From NCBI RefSeq assembly GCF_003610455.1, contig NZ_RAQK01000001.1, positions 2,294,001 to 2,358,000 on the forward strand: 64,000 nucleotides of DNA, given 5' to 3'. Position 1 is the stretch's first letter; each line of letters opens with the position of its first letter. The DNA comes from Sulfitobacter guttiformis (GTDB taxonomy: Bacteria > Pseudomonadota > Alphaproteobacteria > Rhodobacterales > Rhodobacteraceae). The position numbers and the translations under genes were made by a program. This document shows positions 63,004 to 64,000 of this stretch, one piece after another. The notes beneath the pieces were generated by a model that was not told where the DNA came from, did no database searches, and saw nothing but the letters and a program-made list of their open reading frames with translations.

Positions 63004-63587
63004 GCTGCTCTTCGCTTGATGATTGCCGCTCTTATACGGGAATACCGCAATTTCCCGTCGCTGAATAATTCTTCGGGTTGTCTGGAAAGCAAAACTCTGC
63101 CGAATTCGTGCGCCGACCCTCATACAGTTTTGGACCCATAGGCGCTGACGTCAGACACAATGACGCGCTGTAGTGCAGCATCCAGGGTGGGCGCTGGATG
63201 TCAGCTAAGGGCCCTCTCTATTCAGGCTGGCAAGGTGTGCAATCACCGAGCCAGCCCTAACCGACACCTGAGCAGCATACCCAGGAAAGGCTGTGGCCCG
63301 GCTATCATGCAGTGTGCGGGTCATGCAACTGCGCATAGAGGGCCGCTTGTTGAAGGAGAAATTAGAAGACCAGTTAATGTTTGCTTCTGGGAAGCTGCAG
63401 CGCGGCATGCGATGGCCGGTCAAAGTCTGCAAAGGGGCGAATGTAGAAGCCGTCACGAAGGGCGGAAAGCGGTCACTCGCTGCAAGTGTAAAAATCTCAG
63501 TACAACAGTCTTTAATGCGCCGTTCGCTCTGGCTTCAATGGTAGTGTCACAATTGCTGAATATGACTTTCAGCGATAGGCGCTGGCG
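63004..63587. other. Non-coding stretch with repeat copies
   Basis: About 580 bp between two minus-strand genes. It contains the second 29-bp repeat and ends in a partial copy. A plus-strand frame (63160-63615) is rich in Cys, Arg and Ala and not protein-like. I see no RNA gene. Confidence 0.5.
63129..63157 (+). repeat. 29-bp repeat, copy 2
   Basis: TTTGGACCCATAGGCGCTGA followed by CGTCAGACA. It equals the minus-strand reading of 46035-46063 except for one A/G difference, so the two copies are inverted about 17 kb apart. Confidence 0.9.
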
Positions 63588-63591
63588 TCAG
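63575..63591 (+). repeat. 17-bp partial copy of the repeat core
   Basis: ATAGGCGCTGGCGTCAG matches the core of copy 2 (63138-63154) at 16 of 17 bases in the same orientation. It overlaps the stop codon of the second Hint-domain gene. Confidence 0.7.
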
Positions 63592-64000
63592 GCCGCGAGA
63601 AACTGCCCGAGTTGAGCGCGTATAATGGGGCGGGCCGCTTTCACCGCAGTAAACTGTTGCCATTCAAATTCAGTCAGCGTTGATCGCAGATCACAATCTG
63701 CTTGCTTGGAAACAGCCTGCATAGACTGAACACCCAAGAAAAGGCTTTCTGACAGTAGACCACTGGTCTCGACGATATGGTGGCCCTCCAGCAGAAGGTG
63801 GAAGTAGGTAATCTCGGTACACTCTTTTTCTTCATAAATCATGATACCGTCGACAAGCGCCTTCACGGGCACAAGGACCTCTGCCTCGCCGAAATACAAC
63901 TCAGCCCATTTGCCGCCGATTAGCACCCGATGGTTCGGAGACAGAACAACATCTTTCTCAGGTCGTCCTTGCCCAAAAGCTCCTGATCGAACCCGCACCG
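63588..64000 (-). CDS. Hint-domain (Hedgehog/intein-like) protein, C-terminal part
   Basis: The frame runs off the window's right edge, so only about 137 C-terminal residues are seen. VVLSPNHRVLIGGKWAELYF, GEAEVLVPVKALVDG, ITYFHLLLEGHHIVETSGLL and SESLFLG match the second half of Hint_2 domains, the same segments as in the pseudogene at 46.0-46.7 kb. Hint domains are autocatalytic protein-processing modules; in this group they usually terminate large secreted proteins. The N-terminal domains and the catalytic Cys lie outside the window. The frame is intact as far as visible. Confidence 0.82.
   Translation of the reverse strand, partial: VRVRSGAFGQGRPEKDVVLSPNHRVLIGGKWAELYFGEAEVLVPVKALVDGIMIYEEKECTEITYFHLLLEGHHIVETSGLLSESLFLGVQSMQAVSKQADCDLRSTLTEFEWQQFTAVKAARPIIRAQLGQFLAA

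Noticed and set aside
63160..63615. Plus-strand frame of 151 codons near the right end
   Set aside because: Cys/Arg/Ala-rich, no known domain, overlaps the repeats and the end of the Hint gene.

Overview
The window reads as chromosomal DNA of a marine alphaproteobacterium of the Roseobacter group (Rhodobacterales). The evidence is a GC-rich core with Shine-Dalgarno-led genes, many ABC and TRAP solute transporters, a paired RimB/RimK module, a Stealth protein and an RTX protein with a C-terminal type I secretion tail. This placement rests on gene content and style; no rRNA or housekeeping marker is present. No tRNA, rRNA, CRISPR array or replication origin was seen.

Core part, 1-45.2 kb. In order: the end of an enoyl-CoA hydratase gene and an acyl-CoA ligase; rpe; a NitT/TauT-type ABC transporter with a terminator-like hairpin after its binding-protein gene; a Tudor-like protein coupled to topoisomerase IB; a PLP aminotransferase; a DUF1007/NicO nickel-cobalt transporter pair; an IsdG-type heme monooxygenase beside a ferric-iron binding protein; an orphan citrate lyase alpha subunit; a MoxR AAA+/VWA pair; a FAS1-like hydratase; a Stealth protein; a polar amino acid ABC system; a MATE exporter; a histidine kinase with its own binding-protein sensor; an ADP-ribosylglycohydrolase; a duplicated RTX protein; a TRAP transporter; a rimB-rimK-aspartoacylase operon; a DUF3047 protein; a nitroreductase/HxlR divergon; and a glucose uptake module. 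In that module a two-component system diverges from an ABC importer (binding protein, two permeases, ATPase) that ends in glucokinase. The layout recalls the GltR/GtrS-GtsABCD-Glk arrangement of pseudomonads.

Accessory part, 45.2-64 kb. Coding density falls and broken genes accumulate. It holds a ruined Hint-domain gene (46.0-46.7 kb), about 1.3 kb of apparently empty DNA, a serine hydrolase, a ferritin-like YciF protein, an orphan CHASE-type histidine kinase and a truncated IS3-family element. An envelope-directed cluster follows: a two-component system, two small exported proteins, a broken di-heme oxidoreductase, a YHYH protein, a patatin-like lipase with a Tat-lipoprotein-like leader, a secreted protein with one in-frame TGA, and a second YHYH protein on the opposite strand. 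The window ends in a second Hint-domain gene.

A 29-bp sequence occurs in inverted orientation at 46035-46063 and 63129-63157 with one mismatch, and a 17-bp partial copy lies at the end of the second Hint gene. The 17 kb between the two long copies is the best candidate for a mobile or invertible segment, and its exported-protein cluster is the least explained gene set here.
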